Of a stretch of 64,000 nucleotides of DNA, positions 34,237 to 42,044 are shown piece after piece (within the stretch, counting starts at the first letter, position 1; every line of letters begins with the position of its first letter). This DNA is from Flavobacterium sp. (lineage in GTDB: Bacteria; Bacteroidota; Bacteroidia; Flavobacteriales; Flavobacteriaceae). A program made the translations under genes and the position numbers. Under the pieces are notes generated by a model, which had not been told where the DNA came from, did not search any database, and worked only from the letters and a program-made list of their open reading frames with translations. Where the stretch lies: NCBI GenBank assembly GCA_030151565.1, contig JASLDM010000060.1, forward strand, positions 1 through 64,000, written 5' to 3'.

Positions 34237-36828
34237 TTAATAGTAATAATTGTTTCTCTCGTTATACGGATATAGGTTGTCACGAGTTAGTGGAGTTATA
34301 AAAGGTATTGCCTTGGCGTCATCTTTTTTACTTTTGATTTCGTAGGAAGCGATTTTTTCATTCTCACTATTAAAAAGTTGGTAGGAGATTTTGTTTTTCT
34401 TCTTAGTTAATACAAAATATTCTGCATCAGGTGTTTCTGGATTGTATGTGCTGTGAGCCATAGCTAGTGTTCCTGAAATGAGTTGTCCACGGTCAAGTTT
34501 TGCTTGACGTACAATTTTATTGTTTTCATAATAGGTAACTGTTCCCGTCAATTGAAACTCGTCTGTCATCTGATAAGAATATGTCATTTTATTGGTTTCG
34601 GTATCATATATTTCGACACTTGAGATACCTTGAGTTGCATCATATTCTTTTTTATAAATAAGATTATCCATATCGTCTTTTTCTTCGATTAGGATTAATG
34701 TGCCTTCTTCGTAAACTTCTTTTCTGGTTTCAGAATTGTACGTTTGACTTATTTTTATCCCTTGATACGGTACACCTTCTTGGTATTCTAATCTCGAAAT
34801 TTCAGTACCTTCCGTGTTAAAATAAATAGCTTCACCGTGATATTCATCATTTACAAAAGGAATTCTAGCAGTCACAACGCCGTCTTGAAATTCTTCTTCA
34901 AATTCTTTGATACCTAAATGGTAGTAAGTTCTTGACGTTATTTCTTCAGGGTTAAAAATAGAATAAGTTACTTCTTCTTGGTCTTTTAGTCCCTTTTTGT
35001 AATTTGTAACAGTCAATTGGTATTCATCTTGTTCATAAACTGTTCCTTCGTATGGCAGTCCTTCTTTATACGATACTGTAGAGATTAATTTGCCTTGTGC
35101 GTAAAATTTCCCAGATTTGTAAAAATCGATTTCAGATTGCAAAGATGGTTCCGGTGTTTCAAATGAAAAGAGGGATGTTGCACTGTAGTCAATTACATAG
35201 TTTTTTGCACTAAGTTTTTTTCCGTTTTCGAAATGTTGAATCGATTTGATTTTATCATTATCAAAGAATTCAATTAAAGTTCCGTGTTGTTTTTTAAAAT
35301 CAAATTGTCCGATACTTTTTCCTTTAGAATCGTAATAACTAGCTGAGACAGGTTGGTAGTCTTCAAAAAGCTCTTCTTTTTTAAGTGTACCGTTTTCGTT
35401 AAATGAACGATGCTTAACTATCGCTCCATCTTTATAAAATACTTCTTGTTCCTTTTGACGTTTTCCATCGACAATTCTATAAGAGATGAGGTAAGTTGTT
35501 TCTCCATCCTTATATTGCGTTTCGGAAAGGATTTTTCCATCTGTAAGGGATAGTGATTTCCCCTCAATAGGAGTCCAATATGAGCCATCGTTTTCTTGGC
35601 TGTAGGTTAAAGTTGAAAGAACTTTTCCTTTTTTATCATAATAAGTACTTTTTCGATCTTTTTTTAGTTCAAAAACTTCTCCAGTACTATAATAATGAAC
35701 TTCTTCTACAAGTGTACCTTCTTTGTAAGTGGTTTTACTTTCAGTAGTTAAAAATGTTCCATCCCAAGGAGAATAGCCCTCTTCATCGTAGTTTATAAAT
35801 GTTTTTAAGCTACCATCTTCATTCCAATATTCAATTTTTTTAATGCCGTAATTAGCGTTGAGGTATGTTGTTGTTTCTTTTAAAATACCTCGGTCGTTGT
35901 ATTCTTCAATTATGGTAGGTGCATTGTCTTTGTAAAAATCTATTTGACGTATGAAATCTTCTTTTCCTTCATCATAGTGAAAAATAATACTTTTCCCTTC
36001 ATTGTATGGATTTTCATAATCAGAGCTTGTTTTGAAAACACCAATGTTCTTTTGGTTTTTGTCAAAAAAAGTTGTTGTGTTATAAGGGGAATCCATGGTT
36101 GTTTTACTTTTTATACTTCCGTCACTATAGAAAAGTATTGTTGATACAAGTTCCGTAGATTCATAACTGTCAATTTGAGAAATACGAAATGGATTGTGGG
36201 CAAACGTATATTTGTTTCCTGTTTGTGCCTGGTAATCTTCATCAAACTCCAAAGCGCTTAATAAGGAGCCATCTTTGTCAAAAGTTTCTGTTAAATAAGG
36301 GATTTCATCTTTAAAATAAATAACTTGACGATAGTTTTGACCTTCTTTAGCTTGAAGAGTAAGTTTTAATATGGCACCTTCTTCTGCATCAATAAAGGTG
36401 TAGCAATCATTATATTCTACGACAAAAGTACCATCATAAAGTTTGTTTTCTTTATAAGTACTCGCTATTGTTGTTCCATCTTTTAAGATGCTTGTTGCTT
36501 GGCCATCAGCATTTCCATCTACATAAGTTACTTTGTTAAGTAAGCGTCCGTCTTTTTCGAAAATTTTAAATGTTCCAATGTATTTACTATTGGAAGCATC
36601 TTGGCTTGAAACAATACCTTTAGAATGTAATTTGTGATCTAGGGTAAAGGTCGAGATTTCATTTTCTTTTTTAGAAATTGGACTTTTGAATTTGTAATAA
36701 ACCGCATCTTCTTTGATCGTTTTTTGATCTAAATAGTTTGTCCAGATTGTATCTTTCTGAACCTGCGCTTGAGCAAATAAACTTCCTAATAAAGTAATGG
36801 GTAATACAAGTTGTCTTTTTTTAATCAT
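34237..36828 (-). CDS. Large exported protein with MORN-variant (YwqK-like) repeats
   Basis: An 863-residue protein with a signal peptide ending in QAQ (about residue 22) and then more than twenty degenerate repeats of the kind 'xxYYxDGxLxxKxxYxxG' or 'YENNKIVRQAKLDRGQLISG', the MORN-like repeat found in YwqK-type proteins. There is no enzyme motif and no membrane segment after the signal. No type IX sorting domain is visible at the C-terminus, which ends in a Tyr/Asn-rich tail. Its function is unknown; it is a single-gene unit between two terminators. Confidence 0.7.
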   Translation of the reverse strand: MIKKRQLVLPITLLGSLFAQAQVQKDTIWTNYLDQKTIKEDAVYYKFKSPISKKENEISTFTLDHKLHSKGIVSSQDASNSKYIGTFKIFEKDGRLLNKVTYVDGNADGQATSILKDGTTIASTYKENKLYDGTFVVEYNDCYTFIDAEEGAILKLTLQAKEGQNYRQVIYFKDEIPYLTETFDKDGSLLSALEFDEDYQAQTGNKYTFAHNPFRISQIDSYESTELVSTILFYSDGSIKSKTTMDSPYNTTTFFDKNQKNIGVFKTSSDYENPYNEGKSIIFHYDEGKEDFIRQIDFYKDNAPTIIEEYNDRGILKETTTYLNANYGIKKIEYWNEDGSLKTFINYDEEGYSPWDGTFLTTESKTTYKEGTLVEEVHYYSTGEVFELKKDRKSTYYDKKGKVLSTLTYSQENDGSYWTPIEGKSLSLTDGKILSETQYKDGETTYLISYRIVDGKRQKEQEVFYKDGAIVKHRSFNENGTLKKEELFEDYQPVSASYYDSKGKSIGQFDFKKQHGTLIEFFDNDKIKSIQHFENGKKLSAKNYVIDYSATSLFSFETPEPSLQSEIDFYKSGKFYAQGKLISTVSYKEGLPYEGTVYEQDEYQLTVTNYKKGLKDQEEVTYSIFNPEEITSRTYYHLGIKEFEEEFQDGVVTARIPFVNDEYHGEAIYFNTEGTEISRLEYQEGVPYQGIKISQTYNSETRKEVYEEGTLILIEEKDDMDNLIYKKEYDATQGISSVEIYDTETNKMTYSYQMTDEFQLTGTVTYYENNKIVRQAKLDRGQLISGTLAMAHSTYNPETPDAEYFVLTKKKNKISYQLFNSENEKIASYEIKSKKDDAKAIPFITPLTRDNLYPYNERNNYYY

Positions 36829-36862
36829 AAGTAGAGAAAATTTTGAAGGGCTAAAAATAAAA

Positions 36863-36890
36863 AAAATCTTCAGTATAACTGAAGATTTTT
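36863..36890 (-). terminator. Rho-independent terminator of the DUF2805 gene
   Basis: AAAATCTTCAG, six-base loop, CTGAAGATTTTT, a few bases past the stop at 36895 on the minus strand. Confidence 0.85.
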
Positions 36891-36894
36891 ATCA

Positions 36895-37170
36895 TTAATC
36901 GAATTTATTTTTAAAATAGTATTTGCTGTCCAAATCGTCTAAATCATCATCTTGGAATTTGTTGGGTTTCGGTTTTTTCGTTGCGACCCTTTTTTTCCAT
37001 AGTTCAAATTCTTCCGTAGAGAATTTATCTTTCATAATTTTCGTGACTTCTTTCTCAGATAAGCCAAACTCATTTTTAATTGCTTCAAAAGGTTTTTTTT
37101 CCTCTTTAGCCATTGTTATCACACGATCTTTAGTATCGTAGTCTAACTCAAAGTTCTTTCCTTTTTTCAT
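36895..37170 (-). CDS. DUF2805 family protein
   Basis: A 91-residue protein matching the DUF2805 pattern: 'DRVITMAKEEKKPFEAIKNE' then 'GLSEKEVTKIMKDKFSTEEF' and 'ELWKKRVATKKPKPNKF'. The middle part looks like a small helical, possibly nucleic-acid-binding fold. Family function is unknown. Single-gene unit. Confidence 0.85.
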   Translation of the reverse strand: MKKGKNFELDYDTKDRVITMAKEEKKPFEAIKNEFGLSEKEVTKIMKDKFSTEEFELWKKRVATKKPKPNKFQDDDLDDLDSKYYFKNKFD

Positions 37171-37305
37171 TAGATGAAAAGTTAATCTAAATTTTAATGA
37201 TTACTAATTTTCTGTCAATATTAATAAAAATAACTGTATAACAAAATAGTTTGGTAAAATTTAATTGTTAACTTTTTAAGAAGCAGTCCTTTTGGAATCA
37301 GGTAA

Positions 37306-38268
37306 TTACCTTTTTTTTGAAAAAATAAGATTGCTGTTCATTAGAAAAATTGCCGATAGAATAAGTAAAATACCAACCCATTGTGTTAAAATAACGGTTT
37401 CACTTAATACTAAATAGGCAACAGTAACAGAGACAGGTAGTTCTAGTGAAGAAATAATACTTCCTAGACCTACACCCGTGTGTGGGAATCCCATATTAAG
37501 GAAAATAGGAGGTATGATAGTACCAAACAGTGCTAGTAAAAGTCCCCATTTATAGAAAATAGCGAAGTCAAAGTCACGAATTCCACTTGTGTCACTCGAA
37601 ACAGATTGAAAAATATTTAATAAAAATTCAGAGTTATTTGGGCCAACTTGAGTAATTATAGTAAAGATAGATACAATGATTGTTGAGCCTAGAAGCATAT
37701 AGAAACTTCGTTTTGGAGCTGGTAAATGAACCGCGACAAAGTTAGAAGTAAACATGGTTGTAGCGAAGGAACAAGCAGCTAAAAAACCAAAAATAACACC
37801 TCTTATATCTAGTTCAATTTTGTCTCCTAAAATATTTGTTGCTAAAACGGTTCCAAATAAAATTAAGAGAACAGCGATGATTTTTAATTTATTGGGAAAC
37901 GTTTTGGTTGTAATACTTTCAATTACTACGCCAATCCAAACTGATTGCATTAGGAGTACTACTGCAATGGACGCATTGATATAACTTACAGCTAGATAGT
38001 ATAATACAGATGTAAAGCCCATAGATGTACCTGCTAATATGAGGTTTCGTATGTCTGATTTGCTTTCTACACTTTCGTTTGCGCTTTTTTTTCTAAAAAC
38101 GTTTATAAATAGCATCCCTATAACACCTAGAAGTACTTGTGAAAAAGTGACTTCGGCTGTTGTATATCCAGCTGCATACGCAAGTTTTACAAAGGATGCT
38201 AACATTCCAAAACTAGAGGCTCCAATGGCTACTAAGAAAACTCCCTTTGTAATATTTTGTTCTTTCAT
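37306..38268 (-). CDS. EamA/DMT family transporter
   Basis: A 320-residue ten-helix transporter with two EamA repeats, distinct from the one at 7.3 kb: 'GVFLVAIGASSFGMLASFVK' at the start, 'YINASIAVVLLMQSVWIGVV' ending the first repeat, and 'LGSIISSLELPVSVTVAYLV' in the second. Substrate unknown. Own promoter; it is the only gene between htpG and DUF2805. Confidence 0.85.
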   Translation of the reverse strand: MKEQNITKGVFLVAIGASSFGMLASFVKLAYAAGYTTAEVTFSQVLLGVIGMLFINVFRKKSANESVESKSDIRNLILAGTSMGFTSVLYYLAVSYINASIAVVLLMQSVWIGVVIESITTKTFPNKLKIIAVLLILFGTVLATNILGDKIELDIRGVIFGFLAACSFATTMFTSNFVAVHLPAPKRSFYMLLGSTIIVSIFTIITQVGPNNSEFLLNIFQSVSSDTSGIRDFDFAIFYKWGLLLALFGTIIPPIFLNMGFPHTGVGLGSIISSLELPVSVTVAYLVLSETVILTQWVGILLILSAIFLMNSNLIFSKKR

Positions 38269-38288
38269 TTGTGTGATTTTTAAGCTTG

Positions 38289-38296
38289 CAAAGGTA
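38289..38296 (-). promoter_or_regulatory. -7 element for the EamA gene at 37.3 kb
   Basis: Minus strand TACCTTTG, exact match to TAnnTTTG, 21 bases before the ATG at 38268. Confidence 0.6.
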
Positions 38297-38345
38297 TAAA
38301 ATTATTATCTAGCCGATGACATGGCTGTCTTAAGCTTGTGTGAAT

Positions 38346-38384
38346 AAAAAAAGGTCTAGATTTTTTGAACCTAGACCTTTTAAA
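38346..38384 (-). terminator. Rho-independent terminator of htpG
   Basis: AAAGGTCTAG, twelve-base loop, CTAGACCTTT, with T-run on the minus strand, 20 bases past the htpG stop. Confidence 0.85.
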
Positions 38385-38403
38385 AAGTATTTAATGTTTT
38401 GAA

Positions 38404-40269
38404 TTACTTCATTTCGTTAAAGTTTCTCTTAACAAATGCTGTTAATTCTTCACCTTTAAGTAGACCTTGTGCTAGTTTTGCTAGATCCATTGCCTGCTTA
38501 ATATTTGAGTTTTGAGCCGCTTTGTCGCTATTATTTAAGATTTTTGAAGCCAATTCATGATTTGTGTTGACAACCAAGTTATACATTTCAGGTAAATTCC
38601 CCATGCCAAACATTCCTCCGCCAGAAGCACTCATCTCTTTCATTCTACGCATAAACTCAGGTTGTGTAATTACAAAAGGCTCATCGTTACTATCCATTGC
38701 TTCTAGTTGGACAGTGTAGGTTTCCTTTGGAACTACTGTTTCAATTGCTTCTTGTAATGTTTTTTGTTCCTCTTCAGAAAGTTTTGAAATTACATTATCT
38801 TCTTTCTTAATTAGGTTACTGATGTGATCTGCATCAACACGAACAAACGTCATTTTCTCATTATCAGCTTCTAATTTTTGGATTAAATGTGAAACTATTG
38901 GAGAGTCTAATAGCAATACTTCGTAGCCTTTGTTTTTTGCTGCAGAGATATAGCTGTCTTGAGAGTCTTTGTTAGAAGCATAAAGAACAACAAGATTTCC
39001 ATCTTTGTCTGTTTGGGTATCTTTGATTTTATCTTTTAATTCTTCTAAAGTATAGTAAGTACCCGAAACGGTAGGATATAAAGTAAAGGCTCCAGCTTTT
39101 TCATAGAATTTAGGCTCTGATAACATCCCGTATTCTAAAACGATTTTGATGTCATTCCATTTAGATTCAAAATCAGCACGATTCTCGTTAAATAGAGCTT
39201 TCAATTTATCAGCTACTTTACGGGTGATGTAATTTGAAATCTTTTTAACATTTCCATCTGCCTGTAAATACGATCTTGAAACATTCAATGGGATATCTGG
39301 AGAATCGATAACACCTTTTAGCATTGTTAAAAATTCAGGTACAATTCCTTCAACATTATCTGTTACATAGACTTGGTTTTGGTACAATTGAATTTTGTCT
39401 TTTTGCATTTGCAAATCAGCACTCAATTTAGGGAAGTATAAAATACCTGTTAAATTAAAAGGATAGTCTACATTTAGGTGAATATGAAAAAGAGGTTCTT
39501 CAAATTGCATTGGATATAGCTCTCTGTAGAAGTTTTTATAATCTTCATCATTTAATTCACTCGGTTGTTTTGTCCAAGCTGGATTCGGGTTATTGATAAT
39601 TGTATCTACAGTGATTTCAACTTTATCATCGCCTTCTCCTTGAGTTTCTGTATGTGTACCAAATTTAATCGGAATTGGCATGAATTTATTATACTTAACA
39701 AGTAGCTCTCTAATCTTTCCTTCTTCAAGGAAATCAAGTGAATCTTCTGCTATATGTAAAACAATTTCAGTACCTCTATCTGATTTGTCACAAGATTCCA
39801 AAGTATATTCAGGACTACCATCACAAGTCCAATGTGCAGCAGCTTCATCTTTATATGACTTTGTGAAAATTTCCACTTTGTCTGCTACCATAAAAGCAGA
39901 ATAAAAACCAAGACCAAAGTGTCCGATAATCCCAGAGTCTTTTGCAGAATCTTTATATTTTTCTAAAAACTCTTCTGCTCCAGAAAAAGCTACTTGATTG
40001 ATGTATTTTTCAACTTCGTCTTTTGTCATTCCCAATCCTTGGTCAATGATATGAAGTTTTTTATTTTCTTTATCGATTTTAACTTCGATAATTGGGTCTC
40101 CATATGCTACAGCTGTTTCACCAATGGTTGTTAAATGCTTTAGTTTTAGAGTAGCATCGGTAGCATTTGAAATCAATTCACGTAAGAAGATTTCATGGTC
40201 ACTATATAAAAACTTTTTAATCAGTGGAAAAATGTTTTCTACTGTAACATTAATTTTACCTGATGTCAT
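38404..40269 (-). CDS. htpG: Molecular chaperone HtpG (Hsp90)
   Basis: A 621-residue bacterial Hsp90. N-terminal GHKL ATPase: 'FLRELISNATDATLKLKHL' (catalytic Glu and Asn of the family), 'IDQGLGMTKDEVEKYI' and 'GHFGLGFYSAFMVADKVEI'. The middle domain has 'PLNVSRSYLQADGNVKKI' and the C-terminal dimerisation helices end the protein. Assists folding under stress. Upstream, at 40341-40357, lies a perfect palindrome that may be a heat-shock operator; no TAnnTTTG element was found in this leader. Confidence 0.97.
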   Translation of the reverse strand: MTSGKINVTVENIFPLIKKFLYSDHEIFLRELISNATDATLKLKHLTTIGETAVAYGDPIIEVKIDKENKKLHIIDQGLGMTKDEVEKYINQVAFSGAEEFLEKYKDSAKDSGIIGHFGLGFYSAFMVADKVEIFTKSYKDEAAAHWTCDGSPEYTLESCDKSDRGTEIVLHIAEDSLDFLEEGKIRELLVKYNKFMPIPIKFGTHTETQGEGDDKVEITVDTIINNPNPAWTKQPSELNDEDYKNFYRELYPMQFEEPLFHIHLNVDYPFNLTGILYFPKLSADLQMQKDKIQLYQNQVYVTDNVEGIVPEFLTMLKGVIDSPDIPLNVSRSYLQADGNVKKISNYITRKVADKLKALFNENRADFESKWNDIKIVLEYGMLSEPKFYEKAGAFTLYPTVSGTYYTLEELKDKIKDTQTDKDGNLVVLYASNKDSQDSYISAAKNKGYEVLLLDSPIVSHLIQKLEADNEKMTFVRVDADHISNLIKKEDNVISKLSEEEQKTLQEAIETVVPKETYTVQLEAMDSNDEPFVITQPEFMRRMKEMSASGGGMFGMGNLPEMYNLVVNTNHELASKILNNSDKAAQNSNIKQAMDLAKLAQGLLKGEELTAFVKRNFNEMK

Positions 40270-40340
40270 AATTAATTGTATTATTTTGATTAATTTTACT
40301 TTAAATATGAAGGTTCAAATTAGATACCAAAAAATAGAAT

Positions 40341-40357
40341 TCTGACAAGTTGTCAGA
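40341..40357. promoter_or_regulatory. Perfect 17-base palindrome upstream of htpG
   Basis: TCTGACAAGTTGTCAGA has eight-base perfect arms around one central base and lies 72-88 bases before the htpG start. It resembles a repressor operator or stress-sigma site. On the other side is the start of the 40.4 kb lipoprotein gene, about 80 bases away. Confidence 0.55.
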
Positions 40358-40436
40358 GCGAGGGCTTATTTGGAAATGTTCTAATGAACTTAGGCATATT
40401 GTTTGATTTAAAAGAGAATAATAAAAAATAAAAAAT

Positions 40437-40895
40437 ATGAAAAAGATAATGACAATTGCCTTGATGGCTGTTTTTGTAGTTTCTTGTAAACCAACTATGG
40501 ATACAAAATCTCAGGTTGGCTTAAAAGGAAACTGGACTTTAACTAAAGTAGATCACATCGGAGGAGATTTTGTGAAAATTAACACGTTTAATATCGCTGA
40601 TTCAAAGTGTTTTGTAGGAAGTGATTGGAAGTTTGTTTCGAATAACAACACAGGAGTAATTGCGTTAAATCAAGGAGGAGATTGTCCAATGTTTGAAAGT
40701 AAAATTAAATGGACTATTTCACCAACTGGAGACTTTAACTTTAAGTTTGTTGATGAAGGAGTTAAAGCGAAACATATTACTACAGGGTATTCGCTAAAAG
40801 TAACAAACCAAACGGAAAGTTCTTTTCAATTGGTTGATAAGGTGTATGCAGGAGGTAAAACATACGATGTTGTGTATCAATTTCAAAGAAACTAA
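40437..40895 (+). CDS. Lipocalin-like lipoprotein
   Basis: A 152-residue lipoprotein with Cys17 (VVSC), then a beta-rich domain of lipocalin-like type: 'GLKGNWTLTKVDHIGGDFVK' with the GxW motif near residue 32, and 'TGYSLKVTNQTESSFQLVD' late. Two cysteines in the mature part may form a disulfide. Small flavobacterial lipocalin-like proteins have no assigned ligand. It is 21 bases upstream of an OmpA-family gene and probably co-transcribed. Confidence 0.7.
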   Translation: MKKIMTIALMAVFVVSCKPTMDTKSQVGLKGNWTLTKVDHIGGDFVKINTFNIADSKCFVGSDWKFVSNNNTGVIALNQGGDCPMFESKIKWTISPTGDFNFKFVDEGVKAKHITTGYSLKVTNQTESSFQLVDKVYAGGKTYDVVYQFQRN

Positions 40896-40916
40896 CAAAT
40901 TAATAAAACAAACAAT

Positions 40917-41618
40917 ATGAGAAAAATAGGTATTTTAACGTTAGCAGGTACAATGCTAGCTACATCAATTTCTTTTACTAGCTGTGAGGCTATAAAAAAC
41001 ACTAACAATACACAAAGAGGAGCTGCTGCAGGTGCTGCAGGTGGAGCTGTAATTGGTGGTATTTTAGGAAATAATGTTGGGAATAAGAAAAATAGTGCTT
41101 TAGGTGCTGTTCTAGGAGGTATCATTGGTGGTGCTGCAGGTGGGTTGATTGGTAACAATATGGACAAACAAGCTCGTCAAATTGAAGAAACTCTTCCAGG
41201 GGCTGAGGTGGAAAGAGTTGGGGAAGGTATTAAATTAGTATTGGGAGAGAACTCTGTAAACTTTAATATTAACCAAGCAACTTTGACTGCAAATGCAAAA
41301 GCAAACTTGGATAAATTGGTTAAGGTGTTTAAAGAAAATCCAGATACTGATATTGATATTTTTGGATATACAGATATTACGGGTAGAGAAGAGTTTAACT
41401 TGAAATTATCAGGACAACGTGCTAACTCTGTAAAGACGTATTTAACGCAACAAGGAATTTCTCCAAAACGTATTAAAACTCAAGGGATGGGAATTGCAGA
41501 TCCAATCGCATCAAATGATACTGAAGCTGGAAGAATTAAGAACCGTCGTGTAGAATTTGGTATTCGTGCGAATGATCAAATGATTCAAAATGCTCAACGT
41601 GAAGCTGGAACTTATTAG
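40917..41618 (+). CDS. OmpA family lipoprotein with glycine zipper
   Basis: A 233-residue protein: lipoprotein signal (TSC, about Cys22), a glycine-zipper region at about residues 37-82 (repeated 'GGAVIGGILGNN'-like GxxxG), then a C-terminal OmpA domain from about 110 with 'FGYTDITGREEFNLKLSGQR' and the peptidoglycan-binding Asp/Arg pair in 'GAGRIKNRRVEF'-like form (seen as AGRIKNRRVEF). It tethers the outer membrane to peptidoglycan. Follows the lipocalin-like gene by 21 bases and ends in a terminator. Confidence 0.9.
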   Translation: MRKIGILTLAGTMLATSISFTSCEAIKNTNNTQRGAAAGAAGGAVIGGILGNNVGNKKNSALGAVLGGIIGGAAGGLIGNNMDKQARQIEETLPGAEVERVGEGIKLVLGENSVNFNINQATLTANAKANLDKLVKVFKENPDTDIDIFGYTDITGREEFNLKLSGQRANSVKTYLTQQGISPKRIKTQGMGIADPIASNDTEAGRIKNRRVEFGIRANDQMIQNAQREAGTY

Positions 41619-41641
41619 TCAAGTTTTAAAAATATGTAATG

Positions 41642-41673
41642 AAAGAGGTTATCTATTAAGATAACCTCTTTTT
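41642..41673 (+). terminator. Rho-independent terminator after the OmpA-like gene
   Basis: AAAGAGGTTATCT, four-base loop, AGATAACCTCTTTTT. Confidence 0.92.
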
Positions 41674-42044
41674 GATTTATGAAAACTCCAGTTATTCGCA
41701 AATCGTATATTCTTTTATTTAAGCATAATCTTTGGGGAAGAGGTGAGAAATGTTAAAAAAAAGGTTTGTAAAGTAATTTTCTAGTAAGTGTTCTATTGAA
41801 TTTTTTCTATATGGATTTTATTTGATTTGATATAAGTGTTTTTTTTGTTAAAAATATATGTATTGTGTATTTTGGTATTTCTATTGAAAAGTGATTTCAA
41901 CTGAAAGTAGACCGTATTTTAATATAATTTTTTAATTACCGTGTTATTTGACTCATAAAAAATATTAAATTTGTAAAAAATAGCTTTATGCTAGGATTGC
42001 TATGCCTAGTTGTAGAGTAAAATGCTAAAAAGAAAGTCTGATTT
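41674..42044 (+). promoter_or_regulatory. Long AT-rich leader of the dehydratase gene
   Basis: About 370 bases without a gene. A TAAATTTG element (41966-41973) with an upstream TTTG at 41947-41950 (spacing a little short) is the best promoter candidate. Between it and the start lies a small hairpin CTAGG (41991-41995) / CCTAG (42005-42009). No other coding frame or RNA gene was recognised. Confidence 0.4.

Noticed and set aside
34237..36828. Antitoxin of a toxin-antitoxin pair
   Set aside because: The YwqK-type repeat label suggests antitoxins, but no toxin gene is adjacent and the protein is exported.
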